Below are positions 1 through 11,011 of a stretch of 64,000 bases of DNA, piece after piece. Position 1 is the first letter of the stretch. The number at the start of each line of letters is the position of its first letter. A program made the position numbers and the translations under genes. Location: NCBI RefSeq assembly GCF_038069945.1, contig NZ_JBBPEV010000001.1, positions 310,001 through 374,000 on the forward strand. Reading direction: 5' to 3'. The notes under the pieces were generated by a model. It was not told where the DNA came from. It worked only from the letters and a program-made list of their open reading frames with translations, and did not search any database. The DNA is from Aquabacterium sp. A3 (GTDB lineage: Bacteria > Pseudomonadota > Gammaproteobacteria > Burkholderiales > Burkholderiaceae_C).

Positions 1-19
1 CCGAGTTGAATGCATTCAT
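1..19 (-). CDS. 5' end of a gene downstream of the sensor kinase, probably the cognate response regulator (partial)
   Basis: Only the first six codons lie in the window, reading M-N-A-F-N-S on the minus strand. Its ATG overlaps the TGA of the sensor kinase gene as ATGA, which is the usual arrangement for translational coupling of a kinase with its regulator. In Burkholderiales a DctS-type kinase beside a TRAP transporter is normally followed by a DctR regulator, so that identity is inferred from context. Nothing in six codons can confirm it. Confidence 0.4.
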
Positions 20-2037
20 GAAGTTTCGTCCCCCTGATACACCGGCAAACTGAATGAGAACGCTGCCCCGCCCAACACACTGCACTCGACGTCCAGCACG
101 CCACAGTGCAACTCAATGATGGAGCGGCAGATGGCCAGCCCCATGCCCATGCCTTCCGTTTTGGTGGTGTAGAACGGCGCGCACAAGGCGTCGATCGTGC
201 CGCCTGCCACCCCCGGGCCATCATCGGCCACCGTCACCTTCACAAACCGCCCCTGACCTGACAGTTCTGCACCCACCCGTATGCAGCCAGGGCGTCCCAT
301 GCTGCCCACGGCATCGCAGGCATTTCGAATCAGATTGACCACCACCTGTTCAACCAGAACGGCATCAGCCCTCACCTCTGGCAGTTGGGGATCCAGCAGC
401 AGATCGACCTGCACCTGATGGCGGGCGATGTCCCGGCGAAGCAGTTGCACGGCAGAGTGCACCACCTCCGGCATGGCACAAGGTTCAAGCTGCGGCTCGT
501 GTCGCGTCAGGAACTCTCGAATCCGTCGGACGATGCGCCCCGCGTGGGCCGCCTGTTCACCCATGCGCTCCAGCGCCTGCAGCACGCGCGGTTCTGGCGC
601 CTGCGAGGCCTTCAATGAATTGAGCACACCCGCGTTGTAGCTTGCTATCGCTGACAAGGGCTGGTTGAGTTCGTGCGCCAGCGTGGAGGCCACCTCGCCA
701 ATCATGGTCAGCCGAGCGTGGTGGGCCATGGTTTCCATCTGCTTGCGCTCGCGCTCTTCCAGCCGCTTGCGCTCGGTGATGTTCAAGATGGACGCCATCC
801 AGCCGATCTGATGGCCTTTGGCATCCACCAAAGGCGCCTCGAACACCATGACATCAACCGCCGAGCCGTCGCGGTGCTGCCAACGCGACTCATAACCTTC
901 ACGCGGAGCCTGCCCTGCCATGTTGCGCCGATGCCGCTTCATGCTGTCCTCAAGGTCATCAGGCACCCAATATGGCATGGGTGGCAACAGGCCTTCGAGC
1001 TCATCGGGCCGGTAGCCCACCATGTCGGCCAAGGTCTTGTTCACATAGATCAAACGACCGTCCATGTCCCGGGCCCGGATTCCCACCGCCAGCGAGTCTT
1101 CCATGGCGCTGCGCCACGCGGCCTCGGTGCGCCAGGCCTCTTCTGCGCGTGACACCGACCGCATCTGCTGACGCAGCATCAAAGCCGCCAGTGCCACCAA
1201 GAGCAAAAAGCCGCCCATCAAGGCCATGGGCATGGACTGCCACCACAGTGGAACGCGCTGGCGCGCGGTCAGCTCCAGCCAGGCGTTGGGCAACGACGCC
1301 CCCATGGGCACCCGATACCACGGTTGATCGGGCTGACGCAGGCCGGTCGTGGTGGAGACGATGACATCGTCATCGAGGTCCACCAGGCGGATGTCGTACT
1401 TCGAGGCCAGCCACCATGGCAGCTTCTGCCTCAGGATCGATGCAGGCGAGTACCGGGCCACCAGTTGCCCCTGCGATGGCGCGGCACGGGACGCCATTTC
1501 GGCGGCCTGCGCCGACTGAATCGGCACGCTGAGGTGCCCCGTCAGCCCCCCCTCGTCTTCCAGCCCCCGCACCCGCGCGCGAGGGGGCACCACATCGCTG
1601 GGCGCGTGGGCCCTGAGCCGTCCTTGTGCATCCACCCAGCTCACGCTGATCCAGAACCGACGCAAGCCATCCAGCACGAGTGGATGTTGCTGGAAGCCCT
1701 CGGCACTCATGGCCTGACCGGCCAGGGCATCGGCCAGCGCGCGCAAGCTGTTTGCTTCAGCCTCCAACCGGGCATTGAGTTGTGACTCCAGCGACAAGGC
1801 ATCGGTGATCAGACTTTGGCGCAAGGCCTCCTGCGCATCTTCTTGCTCAGCATGAAGCCACCGGGCCACGCCCATCACGAACACCAGCGACAGCACCAGC
1901 GGCCAGGCCCACAGGGACTTCATCAAGGGTGAGCGACCACCCAGCCAGTGTGCGGGCCGCTGTGGTGCGGCCATGGCTGGGGCCACGTTCTGAGGGTGAC
2001 GCCAACGGCGCCTAGGGGAAACCATGATGTCAACCAT
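16..2037 (-). CDS. dctS: DctS-type sensor histidine kinase (C4-dicarboxylate sensing)
   Basis: 673-residue membrane histidine kinase, probably sensing C4-dicarboxylates in the periplasm. Visible in order: a transmembrane helix at about 41-60, a periplasmic sensor region to about 265, a second helix at about 268-290, a PAS domain at about 306-430 (reads GRLIYVNKTLADMVGY), a HisKA box with AHELNQPL and phospho-acceptor His455, then N box (NLIRNACDA), G1 (DDGPGV) and a G2 region (GMGMGLAI). It is divergent from dctP, as expected for the regulator of that transporter. The first ATG lies only a few bases after a GGAG, so an ATG four codons later (2025) is a possible start. Kinase family is clear; the ligand is inferred from the neighbours. 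Confidence 0.85.
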   Translation of the reverse strand: MVDIMVSPRRRWRHPQNVAPAMAAPQRPAHWLGGRSPLMKSLWAWPLVLSLVFVMGVARWLHAEQEDAQEALRQSLITDALSLESQLNARLEAEANSLRALADALAGQAMSAEGFQQHPLVLDGLRRFWISVSWVDAQGRLRAHAPSDVVPPRARVRGLEDEGGLTGHLSVPIQSAQAAEMASRAAPSQGQLVARYSPASILRQKLPWWLASKYDIRLVDLDDDVIVSTTTGLRQPDQPWYRVPMGASLPNAWLELTARQRVPLWWQSMPMALMGGFLLLVALAALMLRQQMRSVSRAEEAWRTEAAWRSAMEDSLAVGIRARDMDGRLIYVNKTLADMVGYRPDELEGLLPPMPYWVPDDLEDSMKRHRRNMAGQAPREGYESRWQHRDGSAVDVMVFEAPLVDAKGHQIGWMASILNITERKRLEERERKQMETMAHHARLTMIGEVASTLAHELNQPLSAIASYNAGVLNSLKASQAPEPRVLQALERMGEQAAHAGRIVRRIREFLTRHEPQLEPCAMPEVVHSAVQLLRRDIARHQVQVDLLLDPQLPEVRADAVLVEQVVVNLIRNACDAVGSMGRPGCIRVGAELSGQGRFVKVTVADDGPGVAGGTIDALCAPFYTTKTEGMGMGLAICRSIIELHCGVLDVECSVLGGAAFSFSLPVYQGDETS

Positions 2038-2088
2038 GCTCCAAGTCTAGGGGCGCCATGTCGGTCAAGCACCCTGCTGGGCCTCAAA

Positions 2089-2102
2089 TGTGGAACTCCA
2101 CA
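2089..2102. promoter_or_regulatory. Inverted repeat in the dctS/dctP divergent intergenic region
   Basis: TGTGGA-AC-TCCACA is a 14-bp dyad in the 127-bp space between the divergent dctS and dctP genes. Position and symmetry fit an operator for the DctR-type regulator encoded next to dctS. No sigma-54 -24/-12 box or convincing sigma-70 pair was seen beside it. The binding partner is inferred. Confidence 0.4.
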
Positions 2103-2164
2103 ATCGTCGGCCATGGTTCAGCGTTGAACAATGAGCCTACCAACACTGATCCGGAGACACCACC

Positions 2165-3190
2165 ATGAAACTGCTCGGTCAAACCCCCGTCCTGCGTCGC
2201 ACCCTGCTGGCCTTGTCGCTGGCCACGATGGTGCCCGCCGCCATGGCACAGAACCCCATTGTGATCAAGTTCAGCCACGTGGTGGCCAGTGACACACCCA
2301 AAGGCCGTGCTGCTGACTTCTTCGCCAAGCGCGCAGCAGAGCTCACCAAAGGCCGCGTGAAGGTGGAGGTGTACCCCAACAGCCAACTGTACAAAGACAA
2401 GGAAGAGATGGAAGCGCTGCAGCTGGGCTCCGTCCAGATGCTGGCACCGTCGCTATCCAAGTTTGCGCCGCTGGGGGTTCGAGAGTTCGAAGTGTTCGAC
2501 CTGCCCTTCATCTTTGACGACTACACCGACTTGCATGCCGTGACCGGCGGCCCGGTGGGCAAGAAGCTGCTGAGCAAGCTGCAGTCTCGCGGCATCACGG
2601 GCTTGGCTTACTGGGACAACGGCTTCAAGGTGATGTCGGCCAACAAGCCGCTGAAGGCGGTTGAAGACTACAAGGGCATCAAGATGCGCATCCAGTCGTC
2701 CAAGGTGCTGGATGCCCAGATGCGCGCTGTGGGCGCCATGCCTCAGGTGATGGCCTTCTCGGAAACTTACCAGGCCTTGCAAACCGGCGTGGTAGACGGC
2801 ACCGAAAACCCACCGTCAAACCTCTACACCCAGAAGATGCATGAAGTGCAAAAGCACCTGAGCGTGACCAACCACGGTTACCTGGGCTACGCGGTGGTCG
2901 TCAACAAGAAGTTCTGGGACGGGCTGCCTGGTGATGTGCGTGCTGCCCTGGACAAGGCCATGGCTGAAGCCACCAAGGTGGCCAACGATGTGGCACTCAA
3001 GGACAACCAAGAGGCCTTGGCCAAGGTGAAGGCGGCAGGCAAGACCGAGATCTACCAGCCCACGATGGGCGAGCGGTTCCTGCTGAAGAAAGCCATGATG
3101 CCGGTTCACAAGCAAATGGCATCGCGCATCGGTCAGGACACGATCGACGAGATCTACAAGGTCACCGGCTTCGACCCCAGCAAGCTGTGA
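2165..3190 (+). CDS. dctP: TRAP transporter C4-dicarboxylate substrate-binding protein DctP
   Basis: 341-residue periplasmic solute-binding subunit of a tripartite ATP-independent transporter. The N terminus is a Sec signal peptide with positive residues RR at 11-12, a hydrophobic stretch and an AMA cleavage site after about residue 28. The mature part follows the DctP fold, with IKFSHVV at its start, Arg175 in the KMRIQSS segment (the conserved carboxylate-binding arginine of this family) and the GVVDGTENP segment. It hands substrate to DctQM, encoded next. Start ATG has GGAGAC upstream. C4-dicarboxylate preference rests on family resemblance and the DctS neighbour; other organic acids are possible. 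Confidence 0.92.
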   Translation: MKLLGQTPVLRRTLLALSLATMVPAAMAQNPIVIKFSHVVASDTPKGRAADFFAKRAAELTKGRVKVEVYPNSQLYKDKEEMEALQLGSVQMLAPSLSKFAPLGVREFEVFDLPFIFDDYTDLHAVTGGPVGKKLLSKLQSRGITGLAYWDNGFKVMSANKPLKAVEDYKGIKMRIQSSKVLDAQMRAVGAMPQVMAFSETYQALQTGVVDGTENPPSNLYTQKMHEVQKHLSVTNHGYLGYAVVVNKKFWDGLPGDVRAALDKAMAEATKVANDVALKDNQEALAKVKAAGKTEIYQPTMGERFLLKKAMMPVHKQMASRIGQDTIDEIYKVTGFDPSKL

Positions 3191-3214
3191 TCGGCGCCTG
3201 ACACCCTGATCACG

Positions 3215-3239
3215 AAGCCCACCCCTGTGTGGGCTTTTT
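3215..3239 (+). terminator. Hairpin with U-run between dctP and dctQ (attenuator)
   Basis: AGCCCAC (3216-3222), a six-base loop and GTGGGCT (3229-3235) are followed by TTTT. It sits directly after the dctP stop and before the dctQ ribosome-binding site. Partial termination here would give more binding protein than membrane subunits, a stoichiometry usual for TRAP systems. Confidence 0.7.
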
Positions 3240-3261
3240 CTCAAAACGATTTCTTCTCTTC

Positions 3262-3267
3262 AAGGAG
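3262..3267 (+). promoter_or_regulatory. Shine-Dalgarno that fixes the dctQ start
   Basis: AAGGAG lies six bases before the ATG at 3274. An in-frame earlier start at 3229 falls inside the terminator hairpin and has no such site, so 3274 is preferred. Confidence 0.8.
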
Positions 3268-3273
3268 AGCCCC

Positions 3274-3879
3274 ATGAAATGGCTCGACCGGCTTGAGGAG
3301 TGGCTGATTGCTGCCCTGATGGGTCTGGCCACTCTGATCATCTTTGCCGCGGTGATCCACCGCTATGGCTCAGGCTTCAACACCCCACTTCAAGACTGGT
3401 TGCTCAGCCTGAACATGGCCTGGGCCCAGGAAGCCACGATTTACCTGTTTGTGTGGATGGCCAAATTTGGTGCAGCCTACGGCGTTCGCACGGGCATCCA
3501 CGTGGGCGTTGACGTGTTGATCAACCAACTCAGCGAGCCGCGTCGCCGCTTCTTTGTGCTGTTTGGTCTGCTGGCTGGCGCATTCTTCACCGCCTGCATT
3601 GCCTCGATGGGGGCTTACTTCGTGTGGCACAACGGCGCCAATTTCGCCTTCCACGACTTCTTCGGGTTGGACACGTCTGAATACATCGAAGGCCCCGTGA
3701 CCCCGGACCTGGAGTGGCCCACCTGGATCATCTACAGCGCGATCCCCCTGGGCTCCGCCCTGATGTGCTTCCGATTCCTGCAGGTGGCGTGGAGCTATTA
3801 CAAGACTGGTGAGCTGCCCCATCACGACCACGGCCACGTGGAAGGCATGGATGACGCCGACACAGCGGCCAAGGCCTGA
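3274..3879 (+). CDS. dctQ: TRAP transporter small permease DctQ
   Basis: 201-residue inner-membrane protein, the small permease subunit. It begins MKWLDRLEEWLIAALMGLAT and shows about four membrane helices, the usual number for DctQ, with a hydrophilic, His/Asp-rich C terminus. A conserved WAQEATIYLFVWMAKFGA segment lies in the second helix region. It pairs with DctM, whose gene starts 11 bases further on, to form the sodium-driven permease fed by DctP. The start is set by AAGGAG at 3262-3267. Confidence 0.9.
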   Translation: MKWLDRLEEWLIAALMGLATLIIFAAVIHRYGSGFNTPLQDWLLSLNMAWAQEATIYLFVWMAKFGAAYGVRTGIHVGVDVLINQLSEPRRRFFVLFGLLAGAFFTACIASMGAYFVWHNGANFAFHDFFGLDTSEYIEGPVTPDLEWPTWIIYSAIPLGSALMCFRFLQVAWSYYKTGELPHHDHGHVEGMDDADTAAKA

Positions 3880-3890
3880 GGACCCCCATC

Positions 3891-5171
3891 ATGAGCGGAA
3901 TCATCATTTTTTCCATCCTGCTGGTCCTCATGCTGACCGGCATGCCGGTCAGTATCTCGCTGGGCCTGACCGTGCTGAGCTTCATTTTCCTGTTCACGCA
4001 GGTGCCCATTGAAGCCGTGGCCCTCAAGCTGTTCACCGGCATCGAGAAGTTCGAGATCATGGCCATCCCGTTCTTCATCCTGGCCGGCAACTTCCTCACC
4101 CACGGCGGTGTGGCACGACGCATGATCAATTTCGCCACCAGCATGGTGGGACATTGGCACGGCGGGCTGGGCCTGGGGGCCGTGGTGGCATGCGCGCTGT
4201 TTGCCGCGGTCTCAGGGTCTTCGCCCGCGACCGTGGCGGCCATTGGCGCCATCTTGCTGCCCGCCATGGTCAAGGCAGGATTTCCCAAGAAGTTTGGTGC
4301 CGGCGTCATCACCACCTCTGGCGGCTTGGGCATCCTGATCCCACCGTCCATCGTGATGGTGATGTACTCCGTCACCACCAACACCTCCGTGGGGGCCCTG
4401 TTCATGGCCGGCGTGATTCCCGGGGCCATGCTGGCCACGCTGCTGGGCTTGACCACCTGGTGGATCGCTCGCCGTAACAACTACCCCCGCCTGCCCAAGG
4501 CCAGTTGGGGGCAGCGGCTGAAGGCGTTGAAGGATTCCATCTGGGGCCTGATGCTGATCGTCATCGTGATGGGGGGCATCTACAGCGGCATGTTCACGCC
4601 CACCGAAGCAGCGGCCATGAGCGCGGTCTACGCGTTCATCGTGGCGGTGTTCGTCTACAAAGACCTGAGCATCAAAGACGTGCCACGCATGTTGCTGAAT
4701 TCCGCCAACATGAGTGCGATGTTGCTGTACATCATCACCAACGCGGTGCTGTTCAGCTTCGTGCTGGCCAACGAGAACGTGCCTCAGCAACTGGCCGACT
4801 GGCTGATCAACATGGGTCTGGGCCCCATCGCCTTCCTGCTGGTGGTCAACATCCTGTTGCTGATCGCGGGCAACTTCATGGAGCCCTCGTCCATCATCCT
4901 GATCCTGGCGCCCATCCTGTTCCCCGTGGCCGTGCAACTGGGCATCGACCCCATTCACTTCGGCATCCTGATCGTGGTGAACATGGAAATCGGCCTGTGC
5001 ACACCACCCGTGGGCCTGAACTTGTACGTGGCCTCGGGCATCGCCAAAATGGGCATGACCGAGATCACCAAGGCCGTCAGCCCCTGGCTGTTGACCATGC
5101 TGGCCTTCCTGGGGCTGGTGACGTATGTGCCTGAAATCTCGCTGTGGCTGCCACGCATGCTGGGCTATTGA
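3891..5171 (+). CDS. dctM: TRAP transporter large permease DctM
   Basis: 426-residue polytopic membrane protein of the DctM family (usual length about 425-430). It is almost wholly hydrophobic, about twelve helices, with family segments GIEKFEIMAIPFFILAGN near the N terminus and FMEPSSIILILAPILFP in the C-terminal half, and ends in the typical CTPPVGLNLYV region. It forms the translocation channel with DctQ and is the last gene of the dctPQM operon; a strong terminator follows. Start ATG is preceded by GAGGACC. Confidence 0.94.
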   Translation: MSGIIIFSILLVLMLTGMPVSISLGLTVLSFIFLFTQVPIEAVALKLFTGIEKFEIMAIPFFILAGNFLTHGGVARRMINFATSMVGHWHGGLGLGAVVACALFAAVSGSSPATVAAIGAILLPAMVKAGFPKKFGAGVITTSGGLGILIPPSIVMVMYSVTTNTSVGALFMAGVIPGAMLATLLGLTTWWIARRNNYPRLPKASWGQRLKALKDSIWGLMLIVIVMGGIYSGMFTPTEAAAMSAVYAFIVAVFVYKDLSIKDVPRMLLNSANMSAMLLYIITNAVLFSFVLANENVPQQLADWLINMGLGPIAFLLVVNILLLIAGNFMEPSSIILILAPILFPVAVQLGIDPIHFGILIVVNMEIGLCTPPVGLNLYVASGIAKMGMTEITKAVSPWLLTMLAFLGLVTYVPEISLWLPRMLGY

Positions 5172-5227
5172 GTGATCAAGGCCTGAACCGAGTCTGAAAC
5201 GCTGCCCACAAGGCAGCGCCCTCCGAC

Positions 5228-5260
5228 TGCCGCACGGAACTCCACCCGTGCGGCATTTTT
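5228..5260 (+). terminator. Rho-independent terminator after dctM
   Basis: A perfect 10-bp stem, TGCCGCACGG at 5228-5237 with CCGTGCGGCA at 5246-5255, has an eight-base loop and is followed by five T. It closes the dct operon just before the gcv leader. Confidence 0.92.
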
Positions 5261-5282
5261 CATGGTGCCGGCGCAGCGACGC

Positions 5283-5291
5283 TGCTACACT
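5283..5291 (+). promoter_or_regulatory. Candidate extended -10 promoter for the gcv operon
   Basis: TGCTACACT has the TGn extension and a near-consensus -10 hexamer, and lies a few bases before the first glycine aptamer, where the leader should start. No good -35 is visible at 16-18 bp, which is tolerated by extended -10 promoters. Confidence 0.45.
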
Positions 5292-5297
5292 GCGAAC

Positions 5298-5555
5298 CTG
5301 TCAGGAGAGCGCTGGCTCACACCTCGGTGTGAAGGCTGGCCGCCGAAGGCGCAGGGTGTCTTGCAGCGATGCATCCATCCGAACGCTCAGGCAAAAGGAC
5401 TGGCAAACACGGCCTTGGCCGTGATCCTCACTGGAGAGAGTCTGGTAGCCACGTCGCCTTGATGGGGCCAGCCACACCACCGAAGGGGCAAGCCTTGAAC
5501 GCGGCCAGCAGGCTCGCGAGGGGTCAATCTCTCAGGTAAAGCGGACAGCGAGGGC
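5298..5555 (+). promoter_or_regulatory. Tandem glycine riboswitch (gcvT leader)
   Basis: Two glycine aptamers lie in series upstream of gcvT. Aptamer 1 (about 5298-5403) has GGAGAGC at 5304, CCGAAGGCGCA at 5343 and CTCAGGCAAAAGGACT at 5386. Aptamer 2 (about 5425-5555) has GGAGAG at 5433, CCGAAGGGGCAA at 5480 and CTCTCAGGTAAAGCGGAC at 5530. These are the hallmark conserved blocks of the gcvT riboswitch class, which turns on glycine cleavage when glycine is abundant. The stretch between the aptamers holds an extra perfect inverted repeat (5408-5423). Confidence 0.95.
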
Positions 5556-5587
5556 AAGCGGATCATCCTCACCTCAGGCTTGAACCA

Positions 5588-5639
5588 GGCAGGGGGCGCG
5601 GTTGACATCAACACCCTGCCCTCCCGGCCTCAGTGCCGG
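5588..5639 (+). promoter_or_regulatory. Expression-platform hairpins before gcvT
   Basis: GGCAGGG (5588-5594) pairs with CCCTGCC (5614-5620), and CCGGC (5624-5628) can pair with GCCGG (5635-5639), eight bases before the gcvT ATG. There is no T-run, so this looks like a translation-level rather than terminator-type platform. Assignment is inference from position. Confidence 0.4.
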
Positions 5640-5647
5640 CTTTAGCC

Positions 5648-6775
5648 ATGTCCGACACCTCTTCCGCCACGCTGCTGACCACCCCGCTGCACGCCCTGCA
5701 CATCGAACTGGGCGCCAAGATGGTGCCGTTTGGTGGCTATGACATGCCCGTGCAGTACGCCACCGGCATCCTGGCCGAGCACAAGCACACCCGCGCCGCT
5801 GCAGGCCTGTTCGATGTCTCGCACATGGGCCAGGTGCTGCTCAGCGGCCCGGGCGCGGATGCCGCGCTCGAAACCCTGGTGCCGGTCGACATCGTTGACC
5901 TGGCGGTGGGCAAGCAGCGTTATGCGCTGTTCACCAACGAGCAAGGCGGCATCCTGGACGACCTGATGGTCACCCGACGCGCCAACGACCTTTTTCTGGT
6001 CGTGAACGCCGCCTGCAAGGCCCAAGACATCGCCCACCTGCAGGCCCGCATCGGCCACCTGTGCACGGTCACGCCCCTGCCTGAGCAAGCCCTGCTGGCC
6101 TTGCAAGGCCCCGAGGCCGTCACGGCCCTGGCGCGCCTGAACGACGGCGTGCGCCAACTGGTGTTCATGACCGGCGGCCATTTTCCGCTGGATGGCATCG
6201 AGTGCTTCGTCACCCGCTCGGGCTACACCGGCGAAGACGGGTTCGAGATCTCGGTGCCCGCCGCCCAGGCCGAGCAACTGGCCCGTGCCCTGCTCGCTCA
6301 ACCCGAAGTCAAGCCGATTGGCCTGGGCGCACGCGACACCTTGCGCCTGGAAGCTGGACTGTGCCTCTACGGGCATGACATCGACACCACCACCACCCCG
6401 GTGGAAGGGGCCCTCACCTGGGCCATCCAGAAGGTGCGCCGCGCGGGCGGTGCGCGTGCCGGTGGCTACCCAGGCGCCTCGATCATCGACCAGCAACTGG
6501 CCGAAGGCGCCACCCGCAAGCGCGTGGGTCTGATCAGCACCGAACGCATGCCCGTTCGTGAAGGTGCCAAGGTGGTCGATGCCACGGGGGCCGAGATCGG
6601 TGTGGTCACCAGTGGTTCTCTGGGCCCCAGCCTGAACCAGCCGGTGGCCCTGGCCTATGTCGCCACCGCCCACGCCACCGTGGGCACCGCCGTGTTCGCC
6701 CTGGTGCGCGACAAGAAGGTGCCCATGACCGTGGCCAGCACCCCGTTTGTGCCCAATCGCTACCACCGCGGCTGA
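5648..6775 (+). CDS. gcvT: Glycine cleavage system T protein (aminomethyltransferase)
   Basis: 375-residue T protein. It transfers the methylene group of the aminomethyl-lipoyl H protein to tetrahydrofolate and releases ammonia. The sequence has the family start LHALHIELGAKMVPFGGYDMP, the folate-fold segments FDVSHMGQV and GYTGEDGFEI, and a C-terminal beta-barrel ending in PFVPNRYHRG. First gene of gcvTHP and directly downstream of the riboswitch. I chose the ATG at 5648; a GTG at 5633 in frame lies inside the platform hairpin. No clear Shine-Dalgarno is visible. Confidence 0.95.
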   Translation: MSDTSSATLLTTPLHALHIELGAKMVPFGGYDMPVQYATGILAEHKHTRAAAGLFDVSHMGQVLLSGPGADAALETLVPVDIVDLAVGKQRYALFTNEQGGILDDLMVTRRANDLFLVVNAACKAQDIAHLQARIGHLCTVTPLPEQALLALQGPEAVTALARLNDGVRQLVFMTGGHFPLDGIECFVTRSGYTGEDGFEISVPAAQAEQLARALLAQPEVKPIGLGARDTLRLEAGLCLYGHDIDTTTTPVEGALTWAIQKVRRAGGARAGGYPGASIIDQQLAEGATRKRVGLISTERMPVREGAKVVDATGAEIGVVTSGSLGPSLNQPVALAYVATAHATVGTAVFALVRDKKVPMTVASTPFVPNRYHRG

Positions 6776-6841
6776 GCGACAATCTCGGCCGTTCGGCATC
6801 CCCTCATTTTTTGAATTCCTGACATCCAAGGACGTCTCACC

Positions 6842-7216
6842 ATGACCATCAAGTACACGCCCGACCACGAATGGCTCCAGATCGAAGCCGATGGCACCGC
6901 CATCGTGGGCATCACCCACCACGCCCAGGACGCCCTGGGTGACGTGGTGTTCGTGGACCTGCCCGCTGTGGGCGCCAGCTTCCAGGCCAAGGACGTGGCT
7001 GGTGTGGTCGAGTCGGTGAAGGCCGCCGCTGACGTCTACATGCCCGTGGACGGCGAGATCGTCGAGGTCAACGAAGGCCTGCGTGACGACCCCGCCCTGG
7101 CCAACAGCGACCCCACGGGCGCAGGCTGGTTCTTCAAGGTCAAGCTGTCCAACCCGGCTCAGCTTGACGCCTTGATGGACAAGACCGCCTACGACGAGCT
7201 GCTGAAGAACGCCTGA
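6842..7216 (+). CDS. gcvH: Glycine cleavage system H protein (lipoyl carrier)
   Basis: 124-residue lipoyl carrier that shuttles the aminomethyl group between P and T proteins. The lipoylation site is Lys60 in ESVKAA, within the hammerhead fold typical of H protein, and the N terminus KYTPDHEW is family-typical. Length is normal. It lies 66 bases after gcvT with AAGGAC upstream of the ATG, and shares the riboswitch-controlled operon. Confidence 0.97.
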   Translation: MTIKYTPDHEWLQIEADGTAIVGITHHAQDALGDVVFVDLPAVGASFQAKDVAGVVESVKAAADVYMPVDGEIVEVNEGLRDDPALANSDPTGAGWFFKVKLSNPAQLDALMDKTAYDELLKNA

Positions 7217-7277
7217 TTCGGGCCCTGTGCACGCCACCCGCGTGCACCCACCGCCCCTCTTGCCGACGCCGAACACC

Positions 7278-10178
<2,901 letters not shown>

Positions 10179-11006
10179 TCAGGGGCGCGGCTTAGGCGCC
10201 GCCCCCTTGCCCCTGCGCTTGCCTTTGCTGGGCTGTGGCGATGCCTTGGGCCGGGCGGCCCAGGGCTGCAACACCTCCGCCAGCTCATCTTGCAGCCCGT
10301 CCAGCATTTCCTGGTGCACGGGCAGCAACTGCTGCCATTGCTGGAGCAGATTGCGCGCGCAGTGCCTGAACACCTCGTCCGAGCTGGCCAGCACGATGCG
10401 GTTGCCCTCGCACTCCACCTCCAGCGGCAACACCGGCTCGCCAAACACCGACCAGATGCGGCCAATCAAGGTGCTGCACCGGGGCTCGCGGTCCAGCAGG
10501 TTCACGACCAACACCCCTTCAGGTGCCAGCGCATCGCGACACGCGCGGTAAAAGGCCGAGTTGCTCAAGGCGTCCGGCTCGCCCACCTCATCAAACGCAT
10601 CCACCAGGATCAGGTCGTAGGCCCCAGGTGTGGCGGCCTTCACGAAGGCGGCACCATCCGCACACACCGTCCGCAGCGACGGCCCATCAGGCGGAACCTG
10701 GAAAGTATCGCGTGCAGCCAGCACGCCAGGGTTGATCTCCACCACCGTCAGGTGCAGGCCGGGAAAATGGTGCAACAGGTGCCGCACCAGCGAGCCACCG
10801 CCCAAACCAATCATCAAGGCGCGACGTGGCTGCGGCACAAACATGGTGAAGGCCATCATCACCTGGCTGTACTGCAGGTCCAGGGCCGTCGGGTCGTCCA
10901 GGCGCATGCGGCTCTGGATCAGGTCACCATCGAAGGACATGGTCAGCGTATGGTCGTCGCGCTCGACATCGGGGGTGGCAGAGGATGCAGATGATTGTTG
11001 GGGCAT
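10179..11006 (-). CDS. Spermidine-synthase-like (PABS-fold) methyltransferase-type protein
   Basis: 275-residue protein with a Rossmann core like spermidine synthases: MIGLGGGSLVRHLL, then an acidic residue in VVEINP, CADGAAF and YDLILVDAFDE. The glycine loop lacks the aspartate of the GGGDGG motif in true spermidine synthases, and the DSxDP site reads DAFDE, so polyamine synthesis is doubtful. The C-terminal tail is lysine/arginine-rich. The ATG at 11006 is chosen; a TTG at 11015 overlaps the ppsR stop. It follows ppsR by five bases and may be co-transcribed. Substrate unknown. Confidence 0.75.
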   Translation of the reverse strand: MPQQSSASSATPDVERDDHTLTMSFDGDLIQSRMRLDDPTALDLQYSQVMMAFTMFVPQPRRALMIGLGGGSLVRHLLHHFPGLHLTVVEINPGVLAARDTFQVPPDGPSLRTVCADGAAFVKAATPGAYDLILVDAFDEVGEPDALSNSAFYRACRDALAPEGVLVVNLLDREPRCSTLIGRIWSVFGEPVLPLEVECEGNRIVLASSDEVFRHCARNLLQQWQQLLPVHQEMLDGLQDELAEVLQPWAARPKASPQPSKGKRRGKGAAPKPRP

Positions 11007-11011
11007 GAAGA

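Noticed and set aside
3229..3273. Upstream start of dctQ
   Set aside because: It starts within the terminator hairpin and lacks a Shine-Dalgarno, while AAGGAG precedes 3274.
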